The position numbers and the translations under genes are program-made. 64,000 nucleotides of DNA from Prionace glauca (taxonomy: Eukaryota > Chordata > Chondrichthyes > Carcharhiniformes > Carcharhinidae), in assembly GCA_037974335.1 (NCBI GenBank), contig CM075760.1, positions 15,618,059-15,682,058 on the forward strand, read 5' to 3'. The notes under the pieces were generated by a model. That model saw only the letters and a program-made list of their open reading frames with translations. It searched no databases and was not told the DNA's origin. Position 1 is the first letter of the stretch, and each line of letters begins with the position of its first letter. Shown here piece by piece: positions 1 to 11,092 of this stretch.

Positions 1-540
1 GAATAGGTGCAGACAGAGAGAAAGAACAGAGACAGAGAGAGACTCTCACAGAGTGAGAGAGACAGGGATAGGGAGTAGAGAAAACGGCGAGGGTGATATA
101 CAGGGAATGAGAAAGGAGGCAGAGGAAGACAGTTTGGAGGTTGTAATAAGAGAGTGAAAGGAAGATGAAGGGGAAATGGGGGGCAGAACGTGAGGCAGAG
201 GGAAATAGCCAGAGACAAAGTGAAACACAGATATAGAGACAGACAGCGGGTGCAAATGGGAAAGAGTGAGACTTAATGAGCACAGTGGAAACAACAAGAA
301 AAAGAGGCAGGTCGAGGTAGACAGAAGGAGAGGGAGACTCAAAAGGGGGATGAGAGTGGGACTGATAGGGGACAGGAGAGAGAGAGAGAGAAGAGTTGAG
401 AGAGGGAGAGTGCGGGAGAGGCAGAGAAACAGAAAAAGACAGAGAGTAACATCGAGGGACAGAGAGAAAGAGGCACAGAGAAAGAGTGACAGAGAGAAAG
501 AGAAAGGCACAAACACAAAAAGAGGCAGAGAAACACATTT
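1..540. repeat. purine-rich GA/GAGA tract, paralogous to the GPCR 3' flank at 15.5 kb
   Basis: Almost pure purine sequence built from imperfect gagag/acagag units. Bases 1-300 align colinearly with about 15490-15790 just downstream of the first GPCR, sharing for example 'gaggttgtaataagagagt' and 'gggatagaga'-type stretches. It is therefore probably the downstream flank of a further GPCR copy lying left of the window. Open frames across it are compositional and not believed to be genes. Confidence 0.7.
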
Positions 541-694
541 AATGAGCTTAACGATACCCATCAGGTGGAGTTATTGGAATATGCCCTTCCTGATTGAGGC
601 AGTTAATGCTGTCCAATCCGGGAGCCCTACAGACCTATGTAATATGCTGTCTCGAGGTTACAGGAACTCAGGATGTTTACACTCAGGATGTGTA

Positions 695-1000
695 CGTGAT
701 GGACTGGTGGTTTTATCACTGGGCCATTAATGCAGAAACTCAGCTAATGTTCTGGACACCAGGGTTTCGATCTTGTCACGGCATATGGTAAAGTTTGAAT
801 AAATATATCTGGAGTTTAGAATCCGCTGGTGACCATTAAAATTGTCGGTTTTCTGAAAAAAAATAAACATCTGGTTCACCAATGTCCCAGGGAGGGTAAT
901 CTGTCGCCCTACTGTTGTCAGGCATAATCGTGACCCCAGGCCCACAGCAATGTGGTTGACACTTAATTGCCCTCTGAACATGGGCAACTGGGAGACCGAC
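695..1000 (+). mobile_element. tRNA-derived SINE (family 2), degraded
   Basis: Same element as 43920-44260. The head is tRNA-like, followed by a body containing 'acatctggttcaccaatg' and 'ccacagcaatgtggttgac' motifs. No coding capacity. Confidence 0.55.
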
Positions 1001-1234
1001 TCGCGAAGGCAGATGCCTTGAGTTGGTTATAATCAACAAACACTGGTCGTATTCCCAATGGAAGAGTGGGTTATCGTGAACTTCTTTCAAAACTCTTCCA
1101 GTGGCAGCCAATAATATTCGGTTGTGGACGCAAATTTACCCATTCCTGAATAAACTGAAAAAGCTAGTGTTGATGGAGGATTGGCTGTCTATTAGGAGGC
1201 AGAGAGTTGGTATTACTATTTAAAAGGCGAAAAG

Positions 1235-1985
1235 CTGCAGCATGCTTCGGTGCAGAGGGACCTGGGGGTCCTTGTGCATGAGTCACAAAAACCCAGTCTG
1301 CAGGTGCAGCAGGTGAACAAGAAGGCGAATGGAATGCTGGCCTTTATAGCGAGGGGGATAGAATATAAAAACAGGGAGGTCTTGCTGCAACTGTACAGGG
1401 TAACGGTGAGGCTGGAGCTGGAGTACTGTGTGCAGTATTGGTCGCCGCAGTTGCGCAAAGATATTTTGGCCTCAGAGGAAGTGCAGAGGAGGTTCACTAG
1501 GCTGATACTGGAGATGAGGGGGTTGGACTATGAAGAGAGACTAAATAGAGTGGGTCTGTACTCGTTGGAGTTTAGAAGGATGAGGGGGGATCTTATAGAG
1601 ACGTGTTAGATAATGAAGGGGATGGATAAGGTAGAGGTAGAGAGATTCTTTCCTCTCAGGAAGGACAGCAGGACCAGAGGGCGCACCCTCAATATAAGTT
1701 GCGGGGGGCAGTTTAGAACGGAGTTGAGGAGGAACTTCTTCACGCAAAGGGTGGTGAATCTCAGGAATTCTCTGCCCGTTGAAGTGGTGGAGGCTACCTC
1801 GCTAAATATATTTAAGTCACGGGTAGATAGGTTTTTGGTAGGCAAGGGAATTAAGGGGAGAAAGCGCGAAAGTGGATCTGATCCACTTCAGATCAGCCAT
1901 GATCTTATTGAATGGCGGGGCAGGCTCGAAGGGCTAGATGGCCTACTCCTGCTCCTATTTCTTATGTTCTTATGGGGAAACTAAA
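1235..1985 (+). mobile_element. CR1-type LINE, 3' part of ORF2 and tail (lineage B)
   Basis: Translates to the C-terminal end of a CR1 reverse transcriptase ORF. Hallmarks are RDLGVLVHESQK, MLAFIARGIEYKN, FTRLI...RGLDYEERL and RGDLIETC, then PLRKDSRTRGRTL and NFFTQRVVNLRNSLP. A stop splits the frame after ETC (near 1608). It ends with the lineage tail 'ctcctgctcctatttctta' and a partial ttcttatg repeat. The 5' end is truncated, as usual for LINEs. The same lineage is at 62380-63265 in the opposite orientation. Confidence 0.9.
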
Positions 1986-1999
1986 AAGCTGTGACAGCC

Positions 2000-2990
2000 T
2001 GAATTGCACCCATATTGGAGTGGCAGAGAGGAGCTGACTGTGGAAGACGGCACAGGCCTATATGGTTCAAGTGTGTTGCCTTGAATCAGTATCACCATCA
2101 CATCCCGGCTGAAATTTATCTTAGCCACCCAGGAGTGACAGACTGAAGATCCTCCAAATTGCCATGTCTGTTGGCCAGGTATGGATACAGATATTTGCTC
2201 GAGGGTCATTGTTGGCAGAATCAATAAGGGCAGGACTATGACCAGTCACTACTCTCCACTCTTGGGAATGGCTGGGATGGTTGTAGGCGTAGCTGCACTT
2301 GGACAGTGCTGGACCATTCATGGGGTCAGTGTTCCTGATAATGGTAGGTGCTGCTTCAAAGGCATAGTCAGCTAATCAAACACAAGGACAAGAGTGGAGA
2401 GAACTCACGCCTCGTTTGACACCCGGGAGCCCGCAGGTGTTGATTTCTGAAAATGGACCACCCTTCATCAGCCAGGAATTTGTGCATTGCACGAAGTAGA
2501 ACAGAATTTGACACATTAGGACAGTGCCCATATTACCCATCATCCAACGGCCTGGCAGAAAGAGTGGCCCAAACGGTAAAAGCAGGTTCAAAAAACCGGC
2601 CCACAACCTCCTTGGACACCAAACCATCCAGATTCATCTTCAATTACAGGGCAACATCCTGCGTCAATCGTCTACAAGCCATGAAGCCCCAAGCCATGCC
2701 GGACAAATCAATTCCCAGCACACTGGGAACTCTGGAAAGAATTCAGGGCTCTCCAGTTCCTGCTCTTCATCTGTGCCAGTGGGGACCTCGGAGTCTGAAA
2801 TGGACACAGCGGGTTTAGCCTCTTGACAACTTTGTCTCCCAATAAAGGGAACTCGGGCCACAGCGCTCATGGTGGGAGAGAGCAGCTCCGGTCTGCTGAA
2901 TACCCCCCCCCCCCCCCCACTGCCCAGGCTGAGCTGGGGGAACCACACCCAGCTTTGAAACGCCCAAAAGGCTTACAAAGCAATGAGCTC
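2000..2990 (+). mobile_element. Ty3/gypsy LTR-retrotransposon pol fossil (integrase part)
   Basis: Old fragment of a Ty3/gypsy (Metaviridae-like) element. Recognisable parts in order are an HHCC-type zinc-binding stretch, the integrase core and the post-core C-terminal stretch around 2520-2830. No LTRs, gag, protease or RT were recognised around it. It is broken by several disruptions and clearly not functional, and probably old. A C homopolymer lies near 2905-2919. Confidence 0.75.
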
Positions 2991-3264
2991 TCGGTGGTTA
3001 CTTAGACCCATAGGGAGAGGGGTGCAATGAATTCCAATAGGTTCACAGTCGGACGTATTTAAATACAAACTACCGAACTGAGGCCTGTGTAATCTGTCCA
3101 CTCAGTGATCTCCACAGGGACCTCCAAGCTGCAAGGAGTGAAACACTGAGATTTGGGGTAAGTTTAGGGAAGTGGATGGAATGGTGTTTCATTGTGTTGT
3201 GTCCCCTACTTCCCGGTCCAGTGCGGGCAGTGTCTCCCAGACACTGGGAGTGTCAGGAAGTGAG

Positions 3265-4405
3265 GTGAGCAGATGGGATTATTGAAGTTTTCAGAAGGAT
3301 TTTGACAAGGTCTCACATATCAGAGTGCCATGTAAAGTGAAAGCGCTTGGGATTGCAGACAATGTTTTGAGATGCATAAAAAGCTGGTTAACAGATAGAA
3401 AACAGAGAATTGGAAGTCAGTGTCTAGTGGGGTGCAGCAGGAATCTGTGCATGGACCCAACTGTTCACATTATATATTTATTCATCTAAAAATGGAATTA
3501 AATGTGTTATTCCCAAATTTGCTGATGAGAGAAGGTGGGCGAGAGTGAGCTGTGAGGAACATACAGACAAGCTTCAGTGTGATTTGAACTGTCTCAATGT
3601 GTGGGCATGTGCAAAGCAGCTGCAGTAGAATGTGGGTAAATATGAGGTTGTCTCTTTGCAGCAATAATAGGAAGACAGATTATTATCTGAATGGGTGTAA
3701 ATTCAGAGAGGTGGATACTCAGCGTGATCTTGGTGTCCGCATGCGTCAGTAACTGAAAGTAAGTGCGCATGTACAACAGGCAGTAAAGAAGGCCAATGGT
3801 ATGCTGGCATTCAAAGGGAGAAAATCTAAGTACAGGAATAGAGATGTGTTACTGCAGTTGTAAATGGCATTGCTGAGGCCACACTTCGGTATTGTGTACA
3901 ATTTTGATGTCGTTATCTGAGGAAGGATGTCCTTGCATTAGAAGGAGTACAGTGACTGTTTACCAGGCCGATTCCTGGGATGACAATCTGTGATATAAAG
4001 AGAGACTAAATCTGTTAGGGTTTTATTCATTGGACTTTACTGGCGTGAAACATATAACATTGGAACAGGTTTAGATAGGGGAGATTGAGGAAGGATGTTC
4101 CCGATTCTCAGGAAGTTAAGGACTAAGATTCATAGTTTGAGGATAAACATCAACCTTTTAGAATAGAGAAGAGGAGAAAATTCTCCAAACAGATAAACGT
4201 TTGACTTCACTACCACACAAAGTAGCTGAGGCCAAAACCTTTAGTGTTTACAGGCGGAAATGATGTATAACTCTTGGGGCTAAAGTGATCACGTGATTTG
4301 GGAGGAAGCGATGATCAGGATATTGAAGTTGATGATCAGTTATGATCAAACTGAATGGCACAGCAGGCTCTAAGGCCTGCTCCTGCTTTTACCATATTTC
4401 AATGT
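3265..4405 (+). mobile_element. degraded CR1-like LINE ORF2 and 3' end
   Basis: Strongly diverged CR1 RT region. Readable islands include FQKDFDKVSH, a DRKQRIGSQ-like stretch and 'ggtgcagcaggaatctgtgc' (the GVPQGSV position). The 3' end reads 'taaggcctgctcctgcttttaccat'. Many stops and frame breaks mark it as an old copy. Confidence 0.75.
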
Positions 4406-4589
4406 TTCTATCATTGTGGAGCTGAGATGAGTCTGTACATAGTCTGCAGTCAAATCCTGTGTAACTGTGAGCCTCGTCAGAGTCTGAGCCTTGTGTGAAT
4501 CTGAACCGCGTCTCTGTCTGAGCTTGGTGCGGGCCTGAGCCTGCGGGCCCGAGCCTGGTGTGGGCCCGAGCCTGGTGTGGGCCCTCTCG

Positions 4590-5035
4590 ACATGAATGCC
4601 AGCATTTCACTTGCCTACCTAATTGCCGAATGAACCTTCAGGTTAACCTTTAGAGAATCGTGAACATGGCCTCCCAAATCCCTTTCTGCATCTGATTTTC
4701 AAAGCATTTCCCCATTTAGAAAACTCTATGCCTCCATTCCTCTTTCCAAAGTACATAACCTCACACTTTTCCTCATTGTGTTCCATCTGCCACTTCTTTT
4801 TCCACTCTCTAACCTGTCCAAGTCCTTCTGCAGCCCTCCCCAACCCAACTTCCTCAATGCTCCCTGTCACGCTACATATATTTGTATCATCTGCAAACTT
4901 AGCAACTGTACCTTCATTTCATTATTCCGAATCATGAATGTATATTGTGAAAAAGTTGTCTTCCCAACACCAATCCCCGAGGCAAATCTCTAATCACTGG
5001 CTGCCATCCTGAAAAGAGATCCCTTCATCCCCACT
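4590..5035 (-). mobile_element. CR1-like LINE fragment, minus strand
   Basis: The minus-strand frame gives GRAAEGLGQVREWKKKWQ, then EEKCEVMYFGKRN, the conserved region after the RT active site. Both ends are truncated. Confidence 0.75.
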
Positions 5036-5044
5036 CTCTGCCTT

Positions 5045-5113
5045 CTGTCAGTCATGATGTGGATGTGCTGGCGCTGAACTGGGGTAAACACACTAAAAAG
5101 CCTGACAACACAA
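5045..5113. repeat. palindromic retroposon, left part (split by the CR1 insertion)
   Basis: Contains 'gatgtgctggcgctgaactggggtaaacacac', shown here as the reverse complement of the terminal motif seen at 21300 and 61390. The element resumes at 7348, after the CR1 copy. Confidence 0.6.
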
Positions 5114-7347
5114 TTCGATTACGTTCACCTTAGTGATGGAAAGGGATAGGCATGAACCTAGGGCCAGTAGTTTCAGCTGGGGGAAGCGTAATTATGAGGC
5201 TATTAGGCGAGAATTAGGAAGCATTGGTTGGAATGGGAGATTACAGGGACTGGGAACATCCGAGATGTGGAGATTTTTCAAGGAGCAGCTATTGCGGGTC
5301 TGTGATAAGTATATCCCTGTCAGGCAAGGAGGATTTGGTAGGCCCAGGGAACCGTGGTGCACCAAAAAAGTTGATTCGTTGGTTAGGAAGAAAAAGGAGG
5401 CTTATGTTCGGATGAGGCTTGAGGGCTCAGGTAGTGCATTAGAAAGTTTTACATTGGTTAGGAGGGAGTTGAAGAGGGAGTTAAGAAGGGCTAAAAGAGG
5501 ACATGAGATGATTTTGGCTGATAGGATTAAGGAGAACCCTAAGGCGTTTTACAGGTATGTCAAGAACAGAAGGTTGGTTAGGACAAGATTAGGGCCAGTT
5601 ACAGACAGTAGAGGGAAGTTGTGTGTGGAACCGGAGGAGATTGGAGAGGCGTTGAACCAATATTTCTCTTCGGTGTTCACGCAAGGGGACAGGAATGTAG
5701 CTGAGGAGGACACTGGGGTGCAGGGGTGTAAAATAGATGGTATTGCAGTTGATACGGGGGATGTGCTGGATATTTTAGAGGGATTGAAAATAGATAAGTC
5801 CCCTGGTCCAGATGGGATTTACTCTAGGATTCTTTGGGAGGCAAGAGGGGTGATTGCGGAGCCTCTGGCTCTGATCTTCAGGTCGTCGTTAGTCTCTGGT
5901 ATAGTACCAGAAGATTGGAGGACAGCAAATGTTGTCCCATTGTTTAAGAAGGGGATAAGGGACTTCCCTGGGAATTATAGACCGGTGAGTCTTACTTCTG
6001 TGGTGGGTAAGGTTTTGGAAAGGATTATTAGAGACAGGATTTATAGTTATTTGGAAAGTAATGAGTTGATTAGAGACAGTCAGCATGGTTTTGTAGCGGG
6101 TAGGTCATGCCTTACTAACCTTATCGAGTTCTTTGAGAAAGTGACCAAAGAGGTGGATAGGGGTAAGGCAGTTGATGTGGTGTATATGGATTTTAGCAAG
6201 GCGTTTGATAAGGTTCACCATGGTAGGCTTCTGCAGAAAATGCAGATGTATGGGATTGGGGGTGATCTAGGTAATTGGATCAGGAATTGGCTAGCAGATA
6301 GGAGACAGAGAGTGGTGGTTGATGGGAAATATTCGTCATGGAGTTCGGTTACAAGTGGTGTGCCTCAGGGATCTGTTTTGGGGCCACTGCTGTTTGTAAT
6401 TTTTATTAATGATCTGGATGAGGGTATAGTTGGGTGGATTAGTAAGTTTGCTGATGTCACCAAAGTCGGAGGTGTGGTAGATTGTGAGGAAGGGTGTCAT
6501 AGTTTGCAGGATGACTTAGAAAGGTTGCAGAGCTGGGCTGAGAGGTGGTGGATGGAGTTTAATGTGGAGAAGTGTGAGGTAATTCATTTCGGTAGGAATA
6601 ACAGATGTGTTGAGTATAGGGCTAACGGGAGGACTTTGAATAGTGTGGAGGAGCAGAGGGATCTAGGTGTATGTGTACATAGATCCCTGAAAGTTGGGAA
6701 TCAAGTAGATAAGATTGTTAAGAAGGCATACTATGTCTTGGCGTTTATTGGTAGGGGGATTGAATTTAGGAGTCGCAGCGTCATGATGCAACTGTACACA
6801 ACTCTGGTGCGGCCACACTTGGAGTTTTGTGTGCAGTTCTGGTCCCCACATTACAGGAAGGATGTAGAGGCTTTGGAGAGGGTGCAGAGGAGGTTTACCA
6901 GGATGTTTCCTGGTATGGAGGGGAGATCCTATGAGGAGAGACTGAGAGATTTGGGGTTGTTTTCGCTGGAAAGAAGGCGGCTAAGAGGGGATCTCATTGA
7001 AACATATAAGATGATTAGAGGTTTAGACAGGGTAGATAGTGATAGCCTTTTTCTTAGGGTGGAGAAAGCTAGCACGAGGGGGCACGATTTTAAATTAAGG
7101 GGGGGGTAGTTATAGGACAGATGTCAGGGGTAGGTTCTTTACCCAGAGGGTGGTGAGGGACTGGAATGCCCTGCCAGCTGCAGTTGTAAATGCACCTAGT
7201 TTGGGGGCGTTTAAGAGATCTGTGGATAGTTTTATGGATGAAAAGGGATTGGTTTAGGCTAGTGGGTCATTGTTTTGTAACTGGTCGGCGCAACATTGTG
7301 GGCCGAAGGGCCTGTTCTGCGCTATAATGTTCTATGTTCTATGTTCT
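5114..7347 (+). mobile_element. CR1 LINE (lineage A), 5'-truncated, long open RT frame
   Basis: One open frame covers 5133-7109 (658 aa). It carries the whole RT domain: DKSPGPDGIY, NYRPVSLTSVVGK, QHGFVAGRSCLTNL, VYMDFSKAFDKVHHGRL, SGVPQGSVLGPLLF, then ISKFADVTK. The catalytic FADD is FADV here (Asp to Val), so the enzyme should be dead although the frame is open. The endonuclease domain is missing through 5' truncation. After 7109 the C-terminal tail (GRFFTQRVVRDWNALP) continues in another frame, beyond a G run at 7099-7106. The 3' end is the 'gggccgaagggcctgttct' tail plus three copies of tgttcta. Flanking 'aacac' on both sides is a possible short target-site duplication. Confidence 0.93.
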
Positions 7348-7475
7348 AACACCAGGTTTAAGGTACACTCACTAGTTAGTGGGTGTACTATCAAATAAAG
7401 CGGTTGGACTTAAACCTGGTGTTGTCAGACTTTTTACTGTATTCTGCCAGTCAGCCAATACTCGCTCCATGCCAG
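7348..7475. repeat. palindromic retroposon, right part
   Basis: Contains an internal inverted repeat: 'aacaccaggtttaag' near 7349 and 'cttaaacctggtgtt' near 7410. It ends in 'cagactttttactgtattc', which is shared with 21290-21310. Continues the element begun at 5045. Confidence 0.6.
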
Positions 7476-8430
7476 GATCTTGCTCTCAACACCGTTGGCA
7501 CTTAATTTATTTAACAGTCTCCGATGCAGCTTCTTATCAATGGTCTTCTGCGAATCGAAATAAATCAGGCCCACTTGTTCTCCCTATCTAACTTTCTTGT
7601 TACCTCCTCAAAGAACTCTTAACAGATTTGTTCGACATGCACTCCCCTTGACAAAGCCGTATTGACTCAGTCCTATTTTATCAGCACTTCTGCGACCTCA
7701 TCTTTAATAATGAAATCTAAAATCTCGCCAATGATCGAAGTCAGGTTAACCGGTCTATAATTAACCACCTGCTGCCTCCCTCCCTTTTTTAATCAACAGA
7801 GTTACATTAGCTACTTTCCAGTCTGCTGGTACTGTCCCTCCCTCCACTGGTTCCTGTAAGATCATCACCATTGCCTGTACAATTTCCTCAGCTATCTATT
7901 TTAGAACGCTGAGGTGTAGCCAATTTGGTCCCAATGATTTATCCACCTTCAGAGCTTTCATTTTCCCCAGAACCTTTGACTTCGTGATGGCCACTACACT
8001 AACCTGTGCCTCCCGACTCTGCCCACACACTGACTGCTGGTAGAAGGGGCTTGTACCGAACTCAGGGGCTTTTTATATTTGTGATACCTCAACTCCACCG
8101 ACAGAGATTCTATTACTTTTGATTCTCTGTGGCTTTTTGCTATTGATTTAGCTTCATTCCTCACTGGCAATGCAACACCCCCTCCTTTGCTCATCTGCCT
8201 GTCCTTCCAATAGGACATATTCCTTTGGGTATTTCGATAAAAGCCCTGGTCCCCTTGTTGTCATGTCTCCGTGATGCCCATAATATCATACAGGCCAATT
8301 TCAATGCCTGCGACAATGCCATATACTTCGTTCAGTGCACTGCACGTATTTGGGTACAACACACTCAGTCCTGCATTTCCCTTTTCATCCTTGTCAACTT
8401 TCGATTTTACTCCTACCTGAGGTTAGATGC
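7476..8430 (-). mobile_element. old LINE RT fragment, minus strand
   Basis: Minus-strand frames contain PVEGGTVPADWKVANVTLL, RLLNKLSANGVESKILAW and QYGFVKGSACRTNL, the order expected for a CR1-clade RT. Several stops and frame breaks are present. The 8.0-8.2 kb part carries an endonuclease-side remnant (EGQ..KGGGVALPVRNEAK). Confidence 0.75.
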
Positions 8431-9059
8431 TTGCCACCTCCTCTTCTCTCTGTTCTATTACACGAGAGGCCAGGGAGGCCTGGAATTAACAGCTCCTCTA
8501 CTCATGGAGAGGACAGGGAACTCGACATTGGTTATTGACGATGGGACAGAAGAGGGTCAAATGTTGGAGGGTTCATCGAGGCCTCACTCGCCAGAGAGGA
8601 TTTTAAAACTGACTCCAGTCTCCAGGCATCAACTCCCAAATGATTGTCTCTCCCCCTGATCAGATCTATGTGAGATAGACATAAGGACCAGGAATAAACA
8701 GTGGGCTGTATTGTATTGGAAATATGCTGTGGATTCTGCACCAAGCCTGTATGAAGCGAATAAAGAAAAATATTCAATTGTTCGCACACGTATTGGGGGT
8801 GGGGATTGTTACTTCCAGGGGAGGAGTGTTGTATATATGTTGGGGCATTCCTTTCAGGGAACAGGCCATGTGATCTCAGGACTGGGGCGAGCTGTAGGAT
8901 CCTCCCAGATTGGGCAGCCAATATTTGGAGAATTGTGTGAACAGACGGAGTAAAGAGTTGTGTTCCCTGACACCTGACTGTGGAGTCGATATTGAAGAGA
9001 ATCCTCAGCACCACAGGACATAAACAAACGGTCCCGGTCCCAGCGCTGCATAACTCCAC
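8431..9059. other. no gene recognised
   Basis: Unique-looking sequence with no convincing exon, RNA or repeat family. Short frames on both strands lack conserved motifs. Confidence 0.4.
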
Positions 9060-9480
9060 CTGTGGCTTGAATCTTCTATGTCACCCTTTCAATTCTCCTC
9101 AAGGTGCTTGCTCTCTGTCCCAGTGCCCCCCTCTCACACTCAGCTCAAGGTGCTGACTGTCTGTCCCAGTGCCTCCATCTCACAGTCTGCTCAATGTGCT
9201 GACTGTCTGTCCCAGTGTCCCAGTGCCTCCCTCTCACCCTCTCCTCAAGGTGATGACTGTTTGCCCCAGTGTCCCAGTGACCTCTCTCACACTCTCCTCA
9301 AGGTCCTGCTTGTTTGTCGCAGTGTTCCAGTGTTCCCCTCTCACACTCTCCTCAATGTGCTGCCTGTGTGTCCCGCTGTCTCACTGTCCCCCCGCCCCCC
9401 TCACACTGTTGTCAAGTGGCTGCTGACTCTTTAGGTGTTCCAGTGTCCTTCTCCAATACTGTCCTCAACTCACTCTTGCC
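9060..9480. repeat. CT-rich minisatellite
   Basis: Seven to eight imperfect copies of a unit of about 50-60 bp with the core 'ctcacactctcctcaaggtg' and 'ctgtctgtcccagtg'. Unit lengths vary because the 'tgtcccag' submotif is sometimes doubled. Overlapping Ser/Pro-rich frames are repeat artefacts. Confidence 0.8.
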
Positions 9481-9794
9481 TCCTTACAACCTCACAATTG
9501 AAAATAAAGGGAAAGATCGATGTGAAGCCTGTTGAGAAGGTTCTTCTGTGTGTAACACTAAGGAATATTTCAATGTGAAAATTGCACTGACCGTGACACT
9601 GAGAGATAGTTCTATCTGGGGACTCTCTCTAACACCGTACTGTCCGTAATGCCGTGATATCGACCTGTGTGCAATCGCTTACTAAGGATTTTCTCTGCAT
9701 AAGCGTGCATGAGATCGCCTACAGCCTGGATGTAGCAGTCTATATCAATCCTGATTAATGCTAACCACATCTAAAACCCACAACCATGATAACC

Positions 9795-10560
9795 CTAAGA
9801 GAATAAGATATGGGAACAGAATAGGCCATTAGGCCCATCGAGCCGGCTCCACCATTCAATTATGGCTGGTAAGATACTCAAACCCATTTTCCCATTTTTT
9901 TTCTCCACAACCTTCGGTCCCTTTACCAGTCAAGAACCTATCCACCTCTTTCTCAAATACACTCAGGGACCTGGCTTCCATAATCTTGTGTAGCCATGAA
10001 TTCCACAGATTCACCACCATCTGACTGAAGAAATTTCTCCTCATCACATTTCTAAAGCATGAAGTTTTCACAACAGCAGCTTAAAATCTGAAAAGCTTAC
10101 TTGGAATCAGGAGTTTTTGGAATGCTATTCCTTCATCTGGTGAGTGGAAAACTGGTATTGTGCGACTTCTCACTGTGCCCATCCCAGTCCAATATCAACA
10201 TCTCTACATCCCAGTTCTCTTTCCTCTGAGGCTGTGCCCTCGTGTCCTAGTCACTTGTACTAATGAAACATATTCTCTCTGTGCAATCTATCTAGTCCTT
10301 TCATTATTCTGTGGGATTCAATGAGATCCCATTCCTCATCCTTCCAATCTCTGTCAACTGCAGACTCAGAGTCCTCAGTTGCTGCTCAAGGATCAAGTAT
10401 TTTATTCCCCGGATCATTCTTGTGAACCTTTTCTGGACCCTCTCCAAGGCCATCAGATCCTTCCTTAGGCATGGGCCCCAAAATTGCAGACAATGAATGT
10501 CTTCTGACCAAAGTCTTTTAAAACCTCAGAAGTTCATCCCTGCTTTGTATTCTTGTCCTG
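9795..10560 (-). mobile_element. CR1-like LINE 3' portion, minus strand
   Basis: Minus-strand reading gives the conserved C-terminal block FFSQMVVNLWNSW, then SLSVFEKEVDRFLTGKGTEG, then a tail complement ('aggcccatcgagccggctcc'). Upstream stretches up to about 10520 match the RRFTR...RGDLIE region in broken frames. Confidence 0.75.
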
Positions 10561-10924
10561 TCGAAATGAACCCTAGCAAAGAGGCCTCTGTTATATAGAA
10601 ATAATTTTGAAAAAACATTCAGTCTGATCCCCCATTACTTCCAATTCCCGGACCCTCAACATCCCATCTAGGCTGGAAATGTTCTACTTTGTGTGTAGAT
10701 AGTGTTGGATTGAAGGGGGTTAAGTGAAGCTGTTTGTTTAGTGACTGTAATTGATGTGAGTCTCCATGGATCCGATTAGTGTGCCTGGAGGGATTTCTCA
10801 CTTCCATTAATAAGGGATTCCGTTCAATGTGTTGTCCCATAGAGTCAGCGGGAGCGACAACTCCAAACTAACAGAGATCAGCGGCTGTGGAGAGAGTGGA
10901 AGGGAGAAGAGAGATCAGAAACGA

Positions 10925-11050
10925 GGAACAACGAATTGGAATGTTCCAATAATGGATCAAAATCTGGGAACAATGAATTGGAATGTTCCACCAATGGATC
11001 AGAATCTGAAAACAATGGATTGGAATGTTCCAACCAAGGACAGGAGTTTA
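10925..11050 (+). repeat. 42-bp in-frame tandem repeat upstream of the GPCR first exon
   Basis: 'gaattggaatgttcca' recurs at about 10933, 10975 and 11017, a period of 42 bp (14 codons). It is in frame with the GPCR first exon and would encode repeated NWNVP..MDQNL units if translation began at an upstream Met such as 10829. Confidence 0.8.
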
Positions 11051-11092
11051 TCCTATTGGATTTCGTGGTTTACAACAGATAACTTGTGGATA

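Noticed and set aside
46-730. Overlapping long frames on both strands in the GA tract
   Set aside because: Amino-acid content (Ser/Leu/Phe or Arg/Glu) simply mirrors the purine repeat. No domain, no splice structure.
9078-9535. Ser/Pro/Cys-rich frames over the minisatellite
   Set aside because: All three frames are open because the repeat lacks stops. Unit lengths vary and would not keep a frame.
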